Positions 50,783 to 61,471 of a stretch of 64,000 bases of DNA are shown here, in pieces. The notes beneath the pieces were generated by a model. The model saw only the letters and a program-made list of their open reading frames with translations. It was not told the DNA's origin and searched no databases. This stretch comes from Gellertiella hungarica. Its GTDB lineage: Bacteria > Pseudomonadota > Alphaproteobacteria > Rhizobiales > Rhizobiaceae. The translations under genes were made by a program, and so were the position numbers. The DNA lies in NCBI RefSeq assembly GCF_014197145.1, contig NZ_JACIEZ010000009.1:62001-126000 (forward strand), in the 5' to 3' direction. Within the stretch, counting starts at the first letter, position 1; every line of letters begins with the position of its first letter.

Positions 50783-52003
50783 ATGGCACGCGCCTTTCTC
50801 TTCGTCATGGACTCCTTCGGCATAGGCGGAGCACCCGATGCCGCCAATTACGGCGATCTCGGCGCCAACACGCTCGGCCATATCGCCGAGTTCTGCGCGT
50901 CCGGCGCGGGCGACCGGGCAGATCTGCGCGAAGGCCCCCTCAAGCTTCCCAACATGTCCGCCCTCGGCCTTCTGGAAGCCGCGCGCCTCGCCACGGGCTC
51001 CTACCCGCCGGGCATGCCAAAGCCGGAGCGGGTGTTCGGCCTGCATGGTGCGGCGAGCGAAACCTCCCGCGGCAAGGACACGCCCTCCGGACACTGGGAG
51101 ATCGCGGGCACGCCCGTCGATTTCGACTGGGGATACTTCCCGCGGGAGGGAGATGCCTTTTCGCCGGAGCTCGTGGCCGCCATCTGCGAGGAGGCAAGGC
51201 TGCCCGGCATTCTGGGAAACTGTCACGCATCCGGCACGGACATCATCGCCCGCCTCGGCGAAGAGCACATCCGGACCGGCAAGCCCATCTGCTACACCTC
51301 GTCCGACTCCGTCTTCCAGATCGCGGCGCACGAAACCCATTTCGGGCTGGAGCGGCTGATCGAACTCTGCCAGATCGTCCGCCGGCTGCTCGATCCGCTG
51401 AACATCGGACGGGTCATCGCCCGGCCCTTCGTCGGTGAGACGCCCGCCACGTTCGAACGCACCGGCAATCGCCGGGATTTCTCCGTGACCCCGCCGGAGG
51501 CAACGCTCCTCGACCGGGTGATCGCCTCCGGCCACCAGGTGCATGCGGTGGGAAAGGTGGGCGACATCTTCGCGCACAAGGGTGTCTCCCGCGTCATCAA
51601 GGCCAGCGGGAATGCCGCCATCATGGAAGCCTCGCTGAAGGCCATGGAAGAGGCCGCACAGGGCGATCTCGTCTTTTCCAATTTCGTCGACTTCGACATG
51701 AATTTCGGTCACCGGCGCGACGTGCCCGGCTATGCCGCGGCGCTGGAGTCCTTCGACCGGCGCCTGCCGGAGGTGCATCGCCGGATGCGGCCGGGGGACA
51801 TCTGCCTCTTGACCGCCGATCACGGCTGCGATCCCACCTGGCGGGGCAGCGACCACACGCGCGAGCGCGTGCCCATCATGGCCTTCGGGCCGGGCATCCG
51901 GGCCCGGCTGATCGGGGTCCGTTCCAGTTTTGCCGATATCGCCGAAACCATGGCCCAGCACCTGGGCCTGCCGGCAGGCCCGCACGGGAGAAGCTTCCTT
52001 TGA
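50783..52003 (+). CDS. deoB: Phosphopentomutase
   Basis: 406 aa. It is an alkaline-phosphatase-superfamily mutase: metal residues in [10 protein letters not shown] and [18 protein letters not shown], phosphothreonine loop in [12 protein letters not shown]. It interconverts (deoxy)ribose 1- and 5-phosphates, linking nucleoside phosphorolysis to central metabolism. The stop overlaps the TTG start proposed for the deaminase gene, so deoB-add-upp form a salvage operon. Confidence 0.97.
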   Translation: MARAFLFVMDSFGIGGAPDAANYGDLGANTLGHIAEFCASGAGDRADLREGPLKLPNMSALGLLEAARLATGSYPPGMPKPERVFGLHGAASETSRGKDTPSGHWEIAGTPVDFDWGYFPREGDAFSPELVAAICEEARLPGILGNCHASGTDIIARLGEEHIRTGKPICYTSSDSVFQIAAHETHFGLERLIELCQIVRRLLDPLNIGRVIARPFVGETPATFERTGNRRDFSVTPPEATLLDRVIASGHQVHAVGKVGDIFAHKGVSRVIKASGNAAIMEASLKAMEEAAQGDLVFSNFVDFDMNFGHRRDVPGYAAALESFDRRLPEVHRRMRPGDICLLTADHGCDPTWRGSDHTRERVPIMAFGPGIRARLIGVRSSFADIAETMAQHLGLPAGPHGRSFL

Positions 52004-52968
52004 CCATGAACCTGAAGAAAGTCGAGCTGCACTGCCATCTGGAGGGTGCCGCCCCGCCCGCGCTGGTTGCCGAACAGGCGCGGAAATACGGCATCGACAC
52101 CTCCGCCTTTCTCAGCGACGGGGCCTATGTCTGGTCCGATTTCGCCGCGTTCATAGCCTGCTATGACAAGGTCGCCTCCGTATTCCGGACCGAGGAGGAT
52201 TATGCCCTGCTCGCCGAGACCTACCTGCGCGAACTGGCGGGCGTGAACACCATCTACAGCGAGCTCATCGTGTCGCCCGACCACGGCGACAGGATCGGGC
52301 TTGGCGCGGACGGCTACATTGCCGGCATCAGCGAAGGCGTCCGGCGTGCCGCTGCCGCAACCGGCATCGAATGCCGCCTGATCGTCGTCGGCGAGCGGCA
52401 TTTCGGCCCCGAAAGCGTGATCGCGGCCGCAAACTATGCCGCCCGCTCCGACAATCCGCTGATAACCGGTTTCAACATGGCGGGCGAAGAGCGGATGGGC
52501 CGCGTGGCCGATTATGCCCGCGCCTTCGACATCGCCCGGGATGCGGGCCTTGGCCTGACCATCCATGCGGGCGAGGTCTGCGGTGCCTTCAGCGTGGCGG
52601 ATGCGCTGGATCTCGTGCGCCCCTCGCGGATCGGCCACGGGGTGCGCGCGATCGAGGATCCCGCACTGGTGCGTCGTCTCGCCGAACTCGGAACCGTGCT
52701 CGAGGTATGCCCCGGCTCCAATATCGCGCTCAAGGTCTATCCCGATTTCGACGCCCATCCCCTCCGGGCCCTGAAGGAGGCGGGCGTTCGCGTGACCATC
52801 AGCTCGGACGATCCGCCCTTCTTCCACACGTCCCTCGGCCGGGAATACCAGCTCGCCCGCGATGCCTTCGGCTTCAGCGACGAGGAGATAAACGGCCTGA
52901 CGCGGACCGCCATCGAGGCAGCCTTCGTGGACGAGGCGACCCGAAACCGTCTGCTGGCGATGCTCTGA
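52000..52968 (+). CDS. add: Adenosine (or adenine) deaminase
   Basis: 322 aa from TTG 52000, with GGGAG nine bases upstream; ATG 52006 is the alternative. Zinc ligands and catalytic residues: [18 protein letters not shown] (His, Glu), [17 protein letters not shown]. It deaminates adenosine to inosine, feeding the purine phosphorylase. Adenine deaminase activity in the same family cannot be excluded by eye. It overlaps deoB by four bases. Confidence 0.92.
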   Translation: MTMNLKKVELHCHLEGAAPPALVAEQARKYGIDTSAFLSDGAYVWSDFAAFIACYDKVASVFRTEEDYALLAETYLRELAGVNTIYSELIVSPDHGDRIGLGADGYIAGISEGVRRAAAATGIECRLIVVGERHFGPESVIAAANYAARSDNPLITGFNMAGEERMGRVADYARAFDIARDAGLGLTIHAGEVCGAFSVADALDLVRPSRIGHGVRAIEDPALVRRLAELGTVLEVCPGSNIALKVYPDFDAHPLRALKEAGVRVTISSDDPPFFHTSLGREYQLARDAFGFSDEEINGLTRTAIEAAFVDEATRNRLLAML

Positions 52969-53087
52969 CCGATTTGCGAGCGGGTGACTGGGGAGATTGG
53001 GGGCAAACATCCGCTGCGCACTTGCGAGTCCGGGCTTTTCCATGAAAGAAAAACCACATGCAAGACAAGCACCGAAGGCAGGAACCC

Positions 53088-53717
53088 ATGGACGGCGTCA
53101 CCGTAATCGATCATCCGCTCGTACAGCACAAGCTCACCATCATGCGCCGCAAGGAGACCTCCACGGCGAGCTTCCGGCGCCTGCTGCGCGAAATCTCCAC
53201 TTTACTGTGCTATGAGGTGACCCGCGATCTCGAGCTGACCATGGAGACCATCGAGACGCCGCTGGAAACGGTGGACATGCCGATCCTCGAAGGCAAGAAG
53301 CTGGTCTTTGCCTCCATCCTGCGCGCCGGCAACGGCCTGCTCGAGGGCATGCTGGATCTCGTGCCTTCCGCACGCGTCTCCCATATCGGCGTCTACCGCG
53401 ACCACGAAACCCTGCAGCCGGTCGAATACTACTTCAAGGCGCCGGAAAACCTGTCCGAGCGTCTGGTCATCGTGGTCGACCCGATGCTGGCCACGGGCAA
53501 TTCCTCCATCGCCGCCATCGACAAGCTCAAGGAGCGGGGTGCGAAGAACATCCGCTTCCTCTGCCTGCTCGCAGCGCCGGAGGGCATCCGCAACTTCCGC
53601 AATGCCCATCCCGACGTGCCGGTCTTCACGGCCTCCATCGACAGCCACCTGAACGAAAAGGGCTACATCGTGCCCGGCCTCGGCGATGCCGGCGACCGCA
53701 TGTACGGCACGAAGTAA
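53088..53717 (+). CDS. upp: Uracil phosphoribosyltransferase
   Basis: 209 aa from ATG 53088, the usual length and start ([17 protein letters not shown]); an upstream ATG at 53058 would add ten residues. PRPP loop: [14 protein letters not shown]-terminal uracil site: [19 protein letters not shown]. It converts uracil plus PRPP to UMP. Last gene of the deoB-add-upp set, followed by a hairpin. Confidence 0.97.
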   Translation: MDGVTVIDHPLVQHKLTIMRRKETSTASFRRLLREISTLLCYEVTRDLELTMETIETPLETVDMPILEGKKLVFASILRAGNGLLEGMLDLVPSARVSHIGVYRDHETLQPVEYYFKAPENLSERLVIVVDPMLATGNSSIAAIDKLKERGAKNIRFLCLLAAPEGIRNFRNAHPDVPVFTASIDSHLNEKGYIVPGLGDAGDRMYGTK

Positions 53718-53750
53718 AGGGCACGAAGCCTTAACCAACCGATCAAATCG

Positions 53751-53778
53751 GGCCGGGGATAACAGTGTTACCTCGGCC
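53751..53778 (+). terminator. Candidate terminator of upp
   Basis: GGCCGGGGATAAC (53751-53763) pairs with GTTACCTCGGCC (53767-53778) with one bulge and a wobble, loop AGT, followed by TTTACTTTG. A moderately good intrinsic terminator. Confidence 0.6.
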
Positions 53779-53854
53779 TTTACTTTGAATGTTAGCGAGA
53801 TTTTGAAGCAGATTTCCTAGTCTTCCTGCAGACGAAGAAGAAGGAACAGCTTCC

Positions 53855-54361
53855 ATGATTGCGCGTAACCTTTTCCTGGTTACAATCGGTGCGGTAGCCA
53901 TGTCGCAGATCCCGAAGCTCATGGTCACGCCATCCGGGCTGCCGGCCCGGGCGGCCGCCGCGACGGCCGAGGCTGCCCTGCCCGTCACGCCCGGAAGCTA
54001 CAGCATCACCGCGAATGAGGCAGGCCATTTCCAGGACAGCTTCCGGCTCAACGGACGTTCCGTGAGCGGTCTCGTGGACACCGGCGCCACCTTCGTCGCC
54101 ATGAACGAATCCGTCGCCCGCCAGCTGGGCTTCACCGGGAACAGCCTCGATTTCCGCTACGCGGTCAACACGGCCAACGGACCGGCGCAGGCTGCCCATG
54201 TGGTCATCGACCGCGTCGAGATCGGCTCCCTGCGCGCCCAGGGCGTGGAAGCCTTCGTGCTGAAGGACAATGCGCTGACGGGCACGCTCATCGGCATGAG
54301 CTTCCTACGCAAGCTGAAATCCTACAGCGTCGAGGACGGGAAGATGGTGCTGCGCCAGTAG
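53855..54361 (+). CDS. Retropepsin-like clan AA aspartic protease (TIGR02281 type)
   Basis: 168 aa. An N-terminal membrane or signal segment is followed from about residue 50 by a retropepsin-like domain: GLVDTGATFVAMN holds the catalytic DTGAT, and LTGTLIGMSFLRKLKSYSVEDGKMVLRQ is the conserved end of the family. Alphaproteobacterial members are periplasm-facing, and their substrates are unknown. It is convergent with deoA, four bases away. Confidence 0.9.
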   Translation: MIARNLFLVTIGAVAMSQIPKLMVTPSGLPARAAAATAEAALPVTPGSYSITANEAGHFQDSFRLNGRSVSGLVDTGATFVAMNESVARQLGFTGNSLDFRYAVNTANGPAQAAHVVIDRVEIGSLRAQGVEAFVLKDNALTGTLIGMSFLRKLKSYSVEDGKMVLRQ

Positions 54362-54364
54362 CGC

Positions 54365-55672
54365 TCACATCCGGGAGATGATGACGGGCCGTGCCGGGGG
54401 CGGATTGTCCGCGATGCGGAACAGGCGCGCCACCTCCCCGGAGACATGCTCGGCGCTTTCCCGGTCCGGCGCATGCAGCAGGGCGATCGGCTGCCCCTTC
54501 GAAACTGCCGTGCCGAGCGGCAGGATATCCGAGAAACCGGTGCTGTGATCGATGCTGTCCGACGGCTTGAGGCGGCCGCCGCCCAGCCGGATGACGGCCA
54601 TGCCGAGGTCGCGGGTTTCGCAGGCGGCGAGATAGCCGTCTTCGGCAGCGGGCACCGGCACGACAACGGGTGCCTTCGGCAGGTGACGGTCCGGCGCTTC
54701 GAGCAGATCGGCGGGGCCGCCGAGCATGTGCACCATGCGGCCGAAATGTTCCGCGGCCCTTCCGGAGCGCAGCGCCGCCATCGCGGCATCGTGTCCGGCC
54801 TCGCGCGTGTCGGCCAGGCCGGAGGACACCAGCATTTCGGCCGCAAAGGCGAGCACCGCCTCCTCGAGCCGGGTTCCGGATTTTTCCCCCGCCAGAAAGG
54901 CGATGGCATTGCGCACTTCGACCGCATTGCCGGCGGCATCGGCCAGCGGCTGGTTCATGTCGGTGAGCAGCGCGGTGGTCTTCACCCCCGCACCGTTCGC
55001 GACCGCCACCAGCGAGCGTGCCAGCGTTTCGGCCTTGTCCATGTCGGTCATGAAGGAACCGTTCCCGACCTTGACATCGAGCACCAGGCTTTCCAGCCCC
55101 GCGGCAAGCTTCTTGGATAGGATGGAGGCCGTGATCAGCGGGACGCTGTCCACCGTGGCGGTGACATCGCGGACGGCATAGAGCTGCTTGTCGGCAGGGG
55201 CCAGCACCGCCGTCTGGCCGATGATGGCGCAGCCCGCCAGCCGCACCGTATCCCGGAACCGGCTTTCGCCGGGCATGATCGCATAGCCGGGGATCGACTC
55301 CAGCTTGTCGAGCGTGCCGCCGGTGTGGCCGAGGCCGCGGCCGGATATCATCGGCACGGCGAGACCGCAGGCTGCGGCAATCGGGGCCAGCATCAGCGAG
55401 ACATTGTCGCCGACGCCACCCGTCGAATGCTTGTCTGCCACGGGCCGCCCGATATCCTTCCACTCGAGAATGTCGCCGCTGTCGCGCATGGCAAGCGTCA
55501 GCGCGATGGTCTCTGCCGGGGTCATGCCGCGGAACCAGACAGCCATGGCGAAGGCACCGATCTGCCCTTCGGAGAGATCACCGCGCGCGAGCTTCTCGAT
55601 GAAGAAGGAGATTTCCTCCGGCTTCAGCACCTCGCCATTCCGCTTGCGTAGGATGACCTCCTGGGGAAGCAT
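54365..55672 (-). CDS. deoA: Thymidine phosphorylase
   Basis: 435 aa. It is a pyrimidine nucleoside phosphorylase: KHSTGGVGDNVSLMLAP (phosphate loop with Lys/Ser), GRGLGHTGGTLDKLESIPGY, and the C-terminal domain to ISRM. It cleaves thymidine and deoxyuridine to base plus deoxyribose 1-phosphate, which DeoB converts for DeoC. Last gene of the long nucleoside operon, two bases after deoC. Confidence 0.96.
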   Translation of the reverse strand: MLPQEVILRKRNGEVLKPEEISFFIEKLARGDLSEGQIGAFAMAVWFRGMTPAETIALTLAMRDSGDILEWKDIGRPVADKHSTGGVGDNVSLMLAPIAAACGLAVPMISGRGLGHTGGTLDKLESIPGYAIMPGESRFRDTVRLAGCAIIGQTAVLAPADKQLYAVRDVTATVDSVPLITASILSKKLAAGLESLVLDVKVGNGSFMTDMDKAETLARSLVAVANGAGVKTTALLTDMNQPLADAAGNAVEVRNAIAFLAGEKSGTRLEEAVLAFAAEMLVSSGLADTREAGHDAAMAALRSGRAAEHFGRMVHMLGGPADLLEAPDRHLPKAPVVVPVPAAEDGYLAACETRDLGMAVIRLGGGRLKPSDSIDHSTGFSDILPLGTAVSKGQPIALLHAPDRESAEHVSGEVARLFRIADNPPPARPVIISRM

Positions 55673-55674
55673 GG

Positions 55675-56439
55675 TCAGTAGCCCGCTCCGCCCGCCGTGG
55701 ACTGGCCGCCGTCGAGCACCCGCAGAATGTCGTCGAGCAGGCCCGAAGCGCCAAAACGGAAGTTTTCCGCAACAGCCCAGCCTGCGCCCATCTTTTCGTC
55801 CGCAAGCGCGAGGTAGCGCGCGGCCACCGGAACCGAACCGATGCCGCCCGAGGGCTTGAGCCCGACCGGCCTGCCGCTTGCAAGGATCGCGTCGAGCATG
55901 ATTAAGGCCGCCTCTTCCGTCGCGTTCCCGGCGGTCTTGCCGGTGGAGGTCTTGATGAAATCCGCGCCCGCCGCAATGGCAAGGTCGCTCGCGTTCCGGA
56001 TCAGGCCGGCATCCTTCAGCTCACCCGTTTCCAGGATGACCTTGAGCCGGGCCGGCGCGGCGATTGCGGCCCTTACGCCGGAAACCATGGCCGAGACGGC
56101 ATCCGCATTCCCCTTCGCGAATGCCTTGTAGGGAATGACCAGATCGATCTCGTCGGCGCCATCCTCCAGCGCCTGGCGGGTTTCGGCCACCGTTTCGGCG
56201 ATGCCGGCATCGCCCGAGGGAAAGTTCATCACCGTGGCGATCCTGATGGCGGAACCCTGACCGAGACGGGCGCGCGCCTGCGCGACGAAGCGGGGCCAGA
56301 TGCAGATGGCCGCGACATTGCCGTGGCGGGTCGCAGCCTTCTCCACCAGTGCATCGATCTGCTCCGGGGTGCAGTCTTCCTTCAGATTGGTGAGGTCGAG
56401 CACGGAAAGCGCACGGCGTGCGGCATCGAGATTATCCAT
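55675..56439 (-). CDS. deoC: Deoxyribose-phosphate aldolase
   Basis: 254 aa. TIM-barrel aldolase with Schiff-base Lys in DFIKTSTGKTAGNATEEAA and conserved DEIDLVIPYKAF. It splits deoxyribose 5-phosphate to glyceraldehyde 3-phosphate plus acetaldehyde. The ATG overlaps the end of the purine phosphorylase gene by eight bases; AAGGAAAG lies just upstream. Confidence 0.95.
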   Translation of the reverse strand: MDNLDAARRALSVLDLTNLKEDCTPEQIDALVEKAATRHGNVAAICIWPRFVAQARARLGQGSAIRIATVMNFPSGDAGIAETVAETRQALEDGADEIDLVIPYKAFAKGNADAVSAMVSGVRAAIAAPARLKVILETGELKDAGLIRNASDLAIAAGADFIKTSTGKTAGNATEEAALIMLDAILASGRPVGLKPSGGIGSVPVAARYLALADEKMGAGWAVAENFRFGASGLLDDILRVLDGGQSTAGGAGY

Positions 56440-57241
56440 TGTTCTTTCCTTCGGCCGCCAGCATGTCGGTCAGGATCGCGGCGAGCCTTCTGCCCCCGAC
56501 GGGAGCCATTTCCTTGGTTTCGGCATGGGTGATCTCGTTGCCGGTCATGCCCGCCCCGAAATTGGTGATGACGGAGGCTGCGGCAACCCTGAGGCCCAGA
56601 AAACGGGCGAGGATCACTTCGGGCACCGTCGACATGCCGACCGCATCGGCGCCGAGGATCCGGGACATGCGGATTTCCGCCGGCGTTTCGAAGCTCGGGC
56701 CGGAGAACCACATGTAGACGCCGGTGTGGAGGGGCGTTCCCGTCCGGCTGGCGGCGGCATGCATGGCAGCGGCGAGCTCGGGATCATAGGCCGAGGTCAT
56801 GCCGGTGAAGCGCTGGTCCGTCTCCTCGCCGATCAGGGGGTTTTCGCCGGAGAAGTTGATGTGATCGGTGATCTGCATCACCGAGCCCGGCGGCATGTCG
56901 TCCCTGACGGAGCCCGCGGCATTGGTCAGCACGAGGACTTCGATGCCGAAGGCCTTCAGCACCTCGAGCGGCAGGCGCATCGCCGCCGCATTGCCCTTTT
57001 CGTAGTAATGGATGCGGCCGGACATCATCAGCACGGGAACGCCGGCGATGGTGCCGCCGACGAGCTCGCCCGCATGGCCCGACACGGCGCTTTGCGGAAA
57101 GCCCGGAAGGTCGCCATAGGCAACCCGCAGCGGGTTTTCCACCGCCTCGACGAGCGAACCGAGGCCGGAGCCGAGAATGACCGCGTGGCGCGGCTTGAGC
57201 GCGCCGAAGCGCGCGGCGAGGATGTCGAGGATCGCCTTCAT
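56432..57241 (-). CDS. punA: Purine-nucleoside phosphorylase (trimeric family II)
   Basis: 269 aa from ATG 57241. Phosphate-binding GSGLGSL, GFPQSAVSGHAGELVGG, MSGRIHYYEKG, VLTNAAGSV and the base-site MWFSGPSFETPAEIRM are typical of the trimeric class. It phosphorolyses inosine, guanosine and their deoxy forms. It overlaps cdd by four bases and deoC by eight. Codons upstream of 57241 in frame lie antisense or inside cdd and are not coding. Confidence 0.95.
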   Translation of the reverse strand: MKAILDILAARFGALKPRHAVILGSGLGSLVEAVENPLRVAYGDLPGFPQSAVSGHAGELVGGTIAGVPVLMMSGRIHYYEKGNAAAMRLPLEVLKAFGIEVLVLTNAAGSVRDDMPPGSVMQITDHINFSGENPLIGEETDQRFTGMTSAYDPELAAAMHAAASRTGTPLHTGVYMWFSGPSFETPAEIRMSRILGADAVGMSTVPEVILARFLGLRVAAASVITNFGAGMTGNEITHAETKEMAPVGGRRLAAILTDMLAAEGKNNG

Positions 57242-57630
57242 CCGAGCAGGTCCGTCTCGAAGCTGCCGGGCAGCATCTGCTCCAGCGTCATGGTTTTCTT
57301 CACGCCCACTTCGTCGCACAGATAGATGGGCGTGGACTTGTCGGCAAATTCCGCGATCTTCTGCCGGCAACCGCCGCAGGGCGGGCAGAGCGGCAGCTTC
57401 TCGGCGATGACGGCCATCTCGACGATGCGCTTTCCGCCGCCCATGATCATGCAGCCGATGGCCGTCGGTTCCGCGCACCAGCCCTGCGGGAAGGACAGGT
57501 TCTCGATATTCGCGCCGGTATAGATCTTGCCGTCATCGGCCCGGATCGCCGCGCCGACGGGGAATTTCGAATAGGGCGAATGCGAGAAGGCCATGGCGGC
57601 CTTCGCGGCTTCGAAGAGATCGTGCGACAT
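57238..57630 (-). CDS. cdd: Cytidine deaminase
   Basis: 130 aa, the tetrameric homologue size. Zinc site: WCAEPTAIG (Cys, catalytic Glu) and CPPCGGCRQ. SPYSKFPVGAAI and TGANIENLSFP bind substrate. It converts cytidine and deoxycytidine to uridine and deoxyuridine, feeding DeoA and Upp. It follows the permease gene by three bases. Confidence 0.97.
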   Translation of the reverse strand: MSHDLFEAAKAAMAFSHSPYSKFPVGAAIRADDGKIYTGANIENLSFPQGWCAEPTAIGCMIMGGGKRIVEMAVIAEKLPLCPPCGGCRQKIAEFADKSTPIYLCDEVGVKKTMTLEQMLPGSFETDLLG

Positions 57631-57633
57631 CGG

Positions 57634-58605
57634 TCAACGCTCCTTGGTGTAGGGCACGCCACCGGCCTTCGGCGGATGGGCCACCCCGATGAAGCCTGCA
57701 AGCAGGATGCAGGTAAGGACATAGGGCAGTGCCTGGAAGATCTGTACCGGTACTTCGCCGATGCCGGGCACCGACTTGCCCTGCATGAAGTTGGCGAAGG
57801 CATCGAGGAAGCCGAACAGGAGGCAGGCGAACATCACCGGCACCGGCTTCCACTTGGCGAAGATGAGGGCGGCGAGCGCGATGTAGCCCTTGCCCGCCGA
57901 CATGTCCTTGATGAAGGCAGCCGACTGGGCAATGGCGAGATAGGTGCCGGAGAAGCCGCAGAGAATGCCGGCGCAGATGACGGCGCGATACCGCAGCCAG
58001 CTGACGGAGATGCCCGCCGTATCCACCGCACCCGGATTTTCCCCCACGGCGCGAAGCCGCAGGCCGAAGCGGGTCCGGTACAGGATCCACCACGAAATCG
58101 GAACGGCGGCAAAGGCCATGTAGGTGAGGATGTTGTGGCCGGAAATCACGTCGGCATAGAACTTGCCGAGGTAGCCGGAATCGCGCAGCTCCGCCGCAAA
58201 GGGGAACCGGATCTCGCCGAAGCGGCCATCGGCCGTGAGCTGCGGCGTGCGCCCGCCCTGCCCGAACCAGGCCTGCCCCAGCACGATGGTAAGCCCTGCC
58301 GCACCGAAATTGATCGCGACGCCGGAGACGATCTGGTTGCCGCGATTGGTGATCGAGGCGAAGCCGTGCACCAGCGACAGCGCCACCGAGGTGGCAATCC
58401 CCGCCAGAAGTCCGGCCCAGGCATTGCCCGTCAGATAGGCGACGCAGGCCGCCGCGAAGGCGGAGGCCAGCATCTTGCCCTCGAGGCCGATGTCGAAGAT
58501 GCCGGAGCGCTCCGAGAACAGCCCGGCCAGGGCCGTGAAGATCAGCGGAATCGACAGGCGGATGGTCGAGCCGAGGATGGAGATCAGAATGTCGATATAA
58601 TCCAT
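57634..58605 (-). CDS. Nucleoside ABC transporter permease (second)
   Basis: 323 aa from ATG 58605 (GAGGAG six bases upstream). BPD_transp_2-type permease with about nine to ten hydrophobic segments; GIFDIGLEGKMLASAFAA and NPGAVDTAGISVSWLRYRAVICAG match the NupQ/YufQ group of BMP-dependent importers. It pairs with the longer permease encoded just upstream. C-terminus GVPYTKER. Confidence 0.93.
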   Translation of the reverse strand: MDYIDILISILGSTIRLSIPLIFTALAGLFSERSGIFDIGLEGKMLASAFAAACVAYLTGNAWAGLLAGIATSVALSLVHGFASITNRGNQIVSGVAINFGAAGLTIVLGQAWFGQGGRTPQLTADGRFGEIRFPFAAELRDSGYLGKFYADVISGHNILTYMAFAAVPISWWILYRTRFGLRLRAVGENPGAVDTAGISVSWLRYRAVICAGILCGFSGTYLAIAQSAAFIKDMSAGKGYIALAALIFAKWKPVPVMFACLLFGFLDAFANFMQGKSVPGIGEVPVQIFQALPYVLTCILLAGFIGVAHPPKAGGVPYTKER

Positions 58606-58615
58606 GGTGCTCTCC

Positions 58616-59719
58616 TCAGGCCTTGACGAAGTTCTGGTAGATGCGCACCAGCGCGGGGCGGAACATGAATTCCAGCGCGCCGGCAAAGAGGATCACCAGA
58701 CCCTGGATCACGACGATCATGTCGCGGGTGATGTTGGGCATGTCGAAGGAGAGTTCGCCGCCCCCCTGGTAGAGAATGCCGAAGAGGAGCGCGGCCAGGA
58801 CGATGCCGAGCGGATGATTGCGGCCCATCAGCGATACGGCGATGCCGACGAAGCCGGCGCCGCCGACGAACTCCACCTGCAGGCGCGCGGAGGCACCCAT
58901 CACGGGGTTGAGCGCCATCATGCCGGCGAGACCGCCCGATATCAGCATGGTGATGATGACCGTGCGCGCATAGGGAATGCCCGCATAGCTGGCCGCCGAA
59001 GGGCTGATCCCGAGCGTGCGCATCTCGTAGCCGAACTTGGTCCGCCAGATGAGGAACCAGACCACCACGCACATGACGAGCGCGATGATGAAGGAGAAGT
59101 TGAAGGGTGCGGCCCCCAGCTTCAGCCCGAAGAGCTCCATCAGCCAGTCGAGCTTCGGCAATTGCCCGCCCTCGAGGAAGGTGCGGGTTTCGGGCGCCAT
59201 CTTGCCCGGCACGATCAGCACGTTCACCAGCAGATAGACCATGAGGGCCGCGCCGATAAAGTTGAACATGATGGTGGTGATGACGATGTGGCTGCCGCGC
59301 TTGGCCTGGAGCCAGGCCGGAATGAAGGCCCAGGCCGCACCGGCAGCCGCCGCTCCGAGGATGGCGAAGGGCATGGTGGCATACCAGGGCAGGTAGTTGT
59401 CGAGCGCAAGCGCCACGAGCGCCGCCCCGAGGCCGCCGAGATAGGCCTGGCCTTCGGAGCCGATGTTGAACAGGCCCGCATGAATGGCAACGGCCACGGA
59501 AAGCCCGGTGAAGATGAAGTTCGTGGCATAGAACAGCGTGAAGCCGATGCCCTCGCCACGGCCGAGCGCGCCGATCAGCAGCAGCTTGACGGCCTCGAAG
59601 GGGTTTTCCCCGATCAGCCAGACGACAAGCCCCGAAATGACGAAGGCGAGCGTCAGGTTGAGGAGCGGCATGAGGCCGTAGGTGATCCAGTTGGGTAGCG
59701 ATACGGATGCAGTGCTCAT
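58616..59719 (-). CDS. Nucleoside ABC transporter permease (first)
   Basis: 367 aa from ATG 59719 (GAGG five bases upstream); ATG 59740 would add seven residues. BPD_transp_2 permease of the NupP/YufP type: GLFNIGSEGQAYLGGLGAALVAL and LGISPSAASYAGIPYARTVIITMLISGGLAG. It forms the heterodimeric channel with the second permease. Ten bases after the ATPase gene. Confidence 0.93.
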   Translation of the reverse strand: MSTASVSLPNWITYGLMPLLNLTLAFVISGLVVWLIGENPFEAVKLLLIGALGRGEGIGFTLFYATNFIFTGLSVAVAIHAGLFNIGSEGQAYLGGLGAALVALALDNYLPWYATMPFAILGAAAAGAAWAFIPAWLQAKRGSHIVITTIMFNFIGAALMVYLLVNVLIVPGKMAPETRTFLEGGQLPKLDWLMELFGLKLGAAPFNFSFIIALVMCVVVWFLIWRTKFGYEMRTLGISPSAASYAGIPYARTVIITMLISGGLAGMMALNPVMGASARLQVEFVGGAGFVGIAVSLMGRNHPLGIVLAALLFGILYQGGGELSFDMPNITRDMIVVIQGLVILFAGALEFMFRPALVRIYQNFVKA

Positions 59720-59729
59720 CAGGGCCTCG

Positions 59730-61241
59730 TCATGCGGCAATGCCGGCCATCATCAGGCCGAGTGTCTGTTCGCCGGCTTCCGCCGTCTTCTCGCCGACGA
59801 TATGCCCGGCAAACATCACGAGAATGCGATCGGAAAGGGCACGGATCTCGTCGAGCTCGACCGAGACGAGCAGAAGCGCCTTGCCCTGGTCGCGCATGTC
59901 GATGATCCGGCGGTGAATGAATTCGATGGCGCCGATATCCACACCGCGGGTCGGCTGGCCGATCAGCAGGATGCGGGGATCGCGCTCGATCTCGCGGGCA
60001 ACCACGATCTTCTGCTGGTTGCCGCCGGAGAAGTTCGCCGTCTTCAGGCGCGGGTTCGGCGGGCGGATATCGTATTTTTCGATCTTTTCCGTCGCATCGG
60101 CCTGCATGGCATCGAGGTCAAGCATGAAGCCACGGCCGTATTTCGGATCGCGATGATAGCCGAGGACCGCGTTTTCATATTCCTCGAACTTCAGCACGAG
60201 GCCCATGTGGTGGCGGTCTTCGGGAATATGGGCCAGGCCGAGCTCGCGAAGCCGCGCCGGGCTTGCCCTGCCGATCGGCTGGCCGTCGATGAGGATTTCG
60301 CCTGACGAGGGCTGGCGGATGCCGGAAAGTGCCTCGAGCAGCTCGGACTGGCCGTTGCCCGCAACGCCAGCGATGCCGACGATCTCGCCCGCCCGGACGT
60401 CGAAGGACACGTTGTCCACCATCGTCACGCCGCGATTGTCCTTGACCGTGAGATTGCGCACCGAAAGCACCACGTCACCGGGGCTTGCCTCGCCCTTTTC
60501 CACCCGCAGCAGCACGCGTCGGCCGACCATCAGCTCGGCCAGTTCCTCCACGGAGGTCTCCTTCGTCTTGCGCGTCGCCACCATCTCGCCGCGGCGCATG
60601 ACGGAAACCGTGTCGGTGATCGCCATGATCTCGCGCAGCTTGTGGGTGATCAGGATGACCGTCTTGCCCTGGTCGCGCAGCACGCCCAGGATCTTGAACA
60701 GATGATCGGCCTCGGAGGGGGTCAGCACCCCGGTCGGTTCGTCGAGGATGAGGATCTCGGCGCCGCGATACATGGCCTTCAGGATTTCCACGCGCTGCTG
60801 CAGGCCGACCGCCAGCTCCTCGATCACCGCATCCGGATCCACGTCGAGCCCGTAATCGGTCTCCAGACGCTTCAGCTCGGCGCGCGCGGAAGCAACGCCC
60901 TTCGCCAGCAAGGCGCCGCCTTCGGCGCCCAGCATGATGTTTTCCAGCACCGTGAAGTTCTCCACCAGCATGAAGTGCTGGTGCACCATGCCGATGCCGG
61001 CATTGATCGCGGTCTGGCTGTCCTTGATGTTGACCGGCTTGCCGTTGATGCGGATTTCGCCGCTATCGGCCTGATAGAAGCCATAGAGGATCGACATCAG
61101 CGTCGACTTGCCGGCGCCGTTTTCGCCGATGATGCCGTGGATGGAGCCTTTTGCCACGGTCAGGTTGATGTTCTTGTTTGCATGCACGGCACCGAACTTC
61201 TTGTCGATGCCCACCAATTCGATAGCTGGTTGATCGGTCAC
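59730..61241 (-). CDS. Nucleoside ABC transporter ATPase (duplicated domain)
   Basis: 503 aa from GTG 61241 (GGAG seven bases upstream). Two ABC domains: the first has Walker [19 protein letters not shown], signature [16 protein letters not shown] and Walker [16 protein letters not shown]. The second has the altered P-loop [14 protein letters not shown] and signature [15 protein letters not shown], as usual for the NupO/RbsA-like class. It energises uptake of nucleosides captured by the BMP protein. Confidence 0.94.
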   Translation of the reverse strand: MTDQPAIELVGIDKKFGAVHANKNINLTVAKGSIHGIIGENGAGKSTLMSILYGFYQADSGEIRINGKPVNIKDSQTAINAGIGMVHQHFMLVENFTVLENIMLGAEGGALLAKGVASARAELKRLETDYGLDVDPDAVIEELAVGLQQRVEILKAMYRGAEILILDEPTGVLTPSEADHLFKILGVLRDQGKTVILITHKLREIMAITDTVSVMRRGEMVATRKTKETSVEELAELMVGRRVLLRVEKGEASPGDVVLSVRNLTVKDNRGVTMVDNVSFDVRAGEIVGIAGVAGNGQSELLEALSGIRQPSSGEILIDGQPIGRASPARLRELGLAHIPEDRHHMGLVLKFEEYENAVLGYHRDPKYGRGFMLDLDAMQADATEKIEKYDIRPPNPRLKTANFSGGNQQKIVVAREIERDPRILLIGQPTRGVDIGAIEFIHRRIIDMRDQGKALLLVSVELDEIRALSDRILVMFAGHIVGEKTAEAGEQTLGLMMAGIAA

Positions 61242-61471
61242 GATACGGCTCCAGTTGAGGGATGGCAGGGCCGCTGCGACGGATCGGCCAGCCACGCAGC
61301 CTGCCTTCCGCCCCGTGCGGCTTTCCGCATCATGCGCCGAGGGTGCGGCACCGCATCGCGTGCGTGCCGTGAAAGCCTCGTCTCCCGGACGGGCTCCGCG
61401 CGAATTCGGCCATCCCCTCGGGCAAACCGGCGGCCCGAGAGAGCCGCGGCGCCTTCCCCTGTTTCAAAATC

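Noticed and set aside
59730-61241. Suspected fusion of two ATPase genes
   Set aside because: Two ABC domains in one chain, with a weak second P-loop, is the normal form for this importer class.
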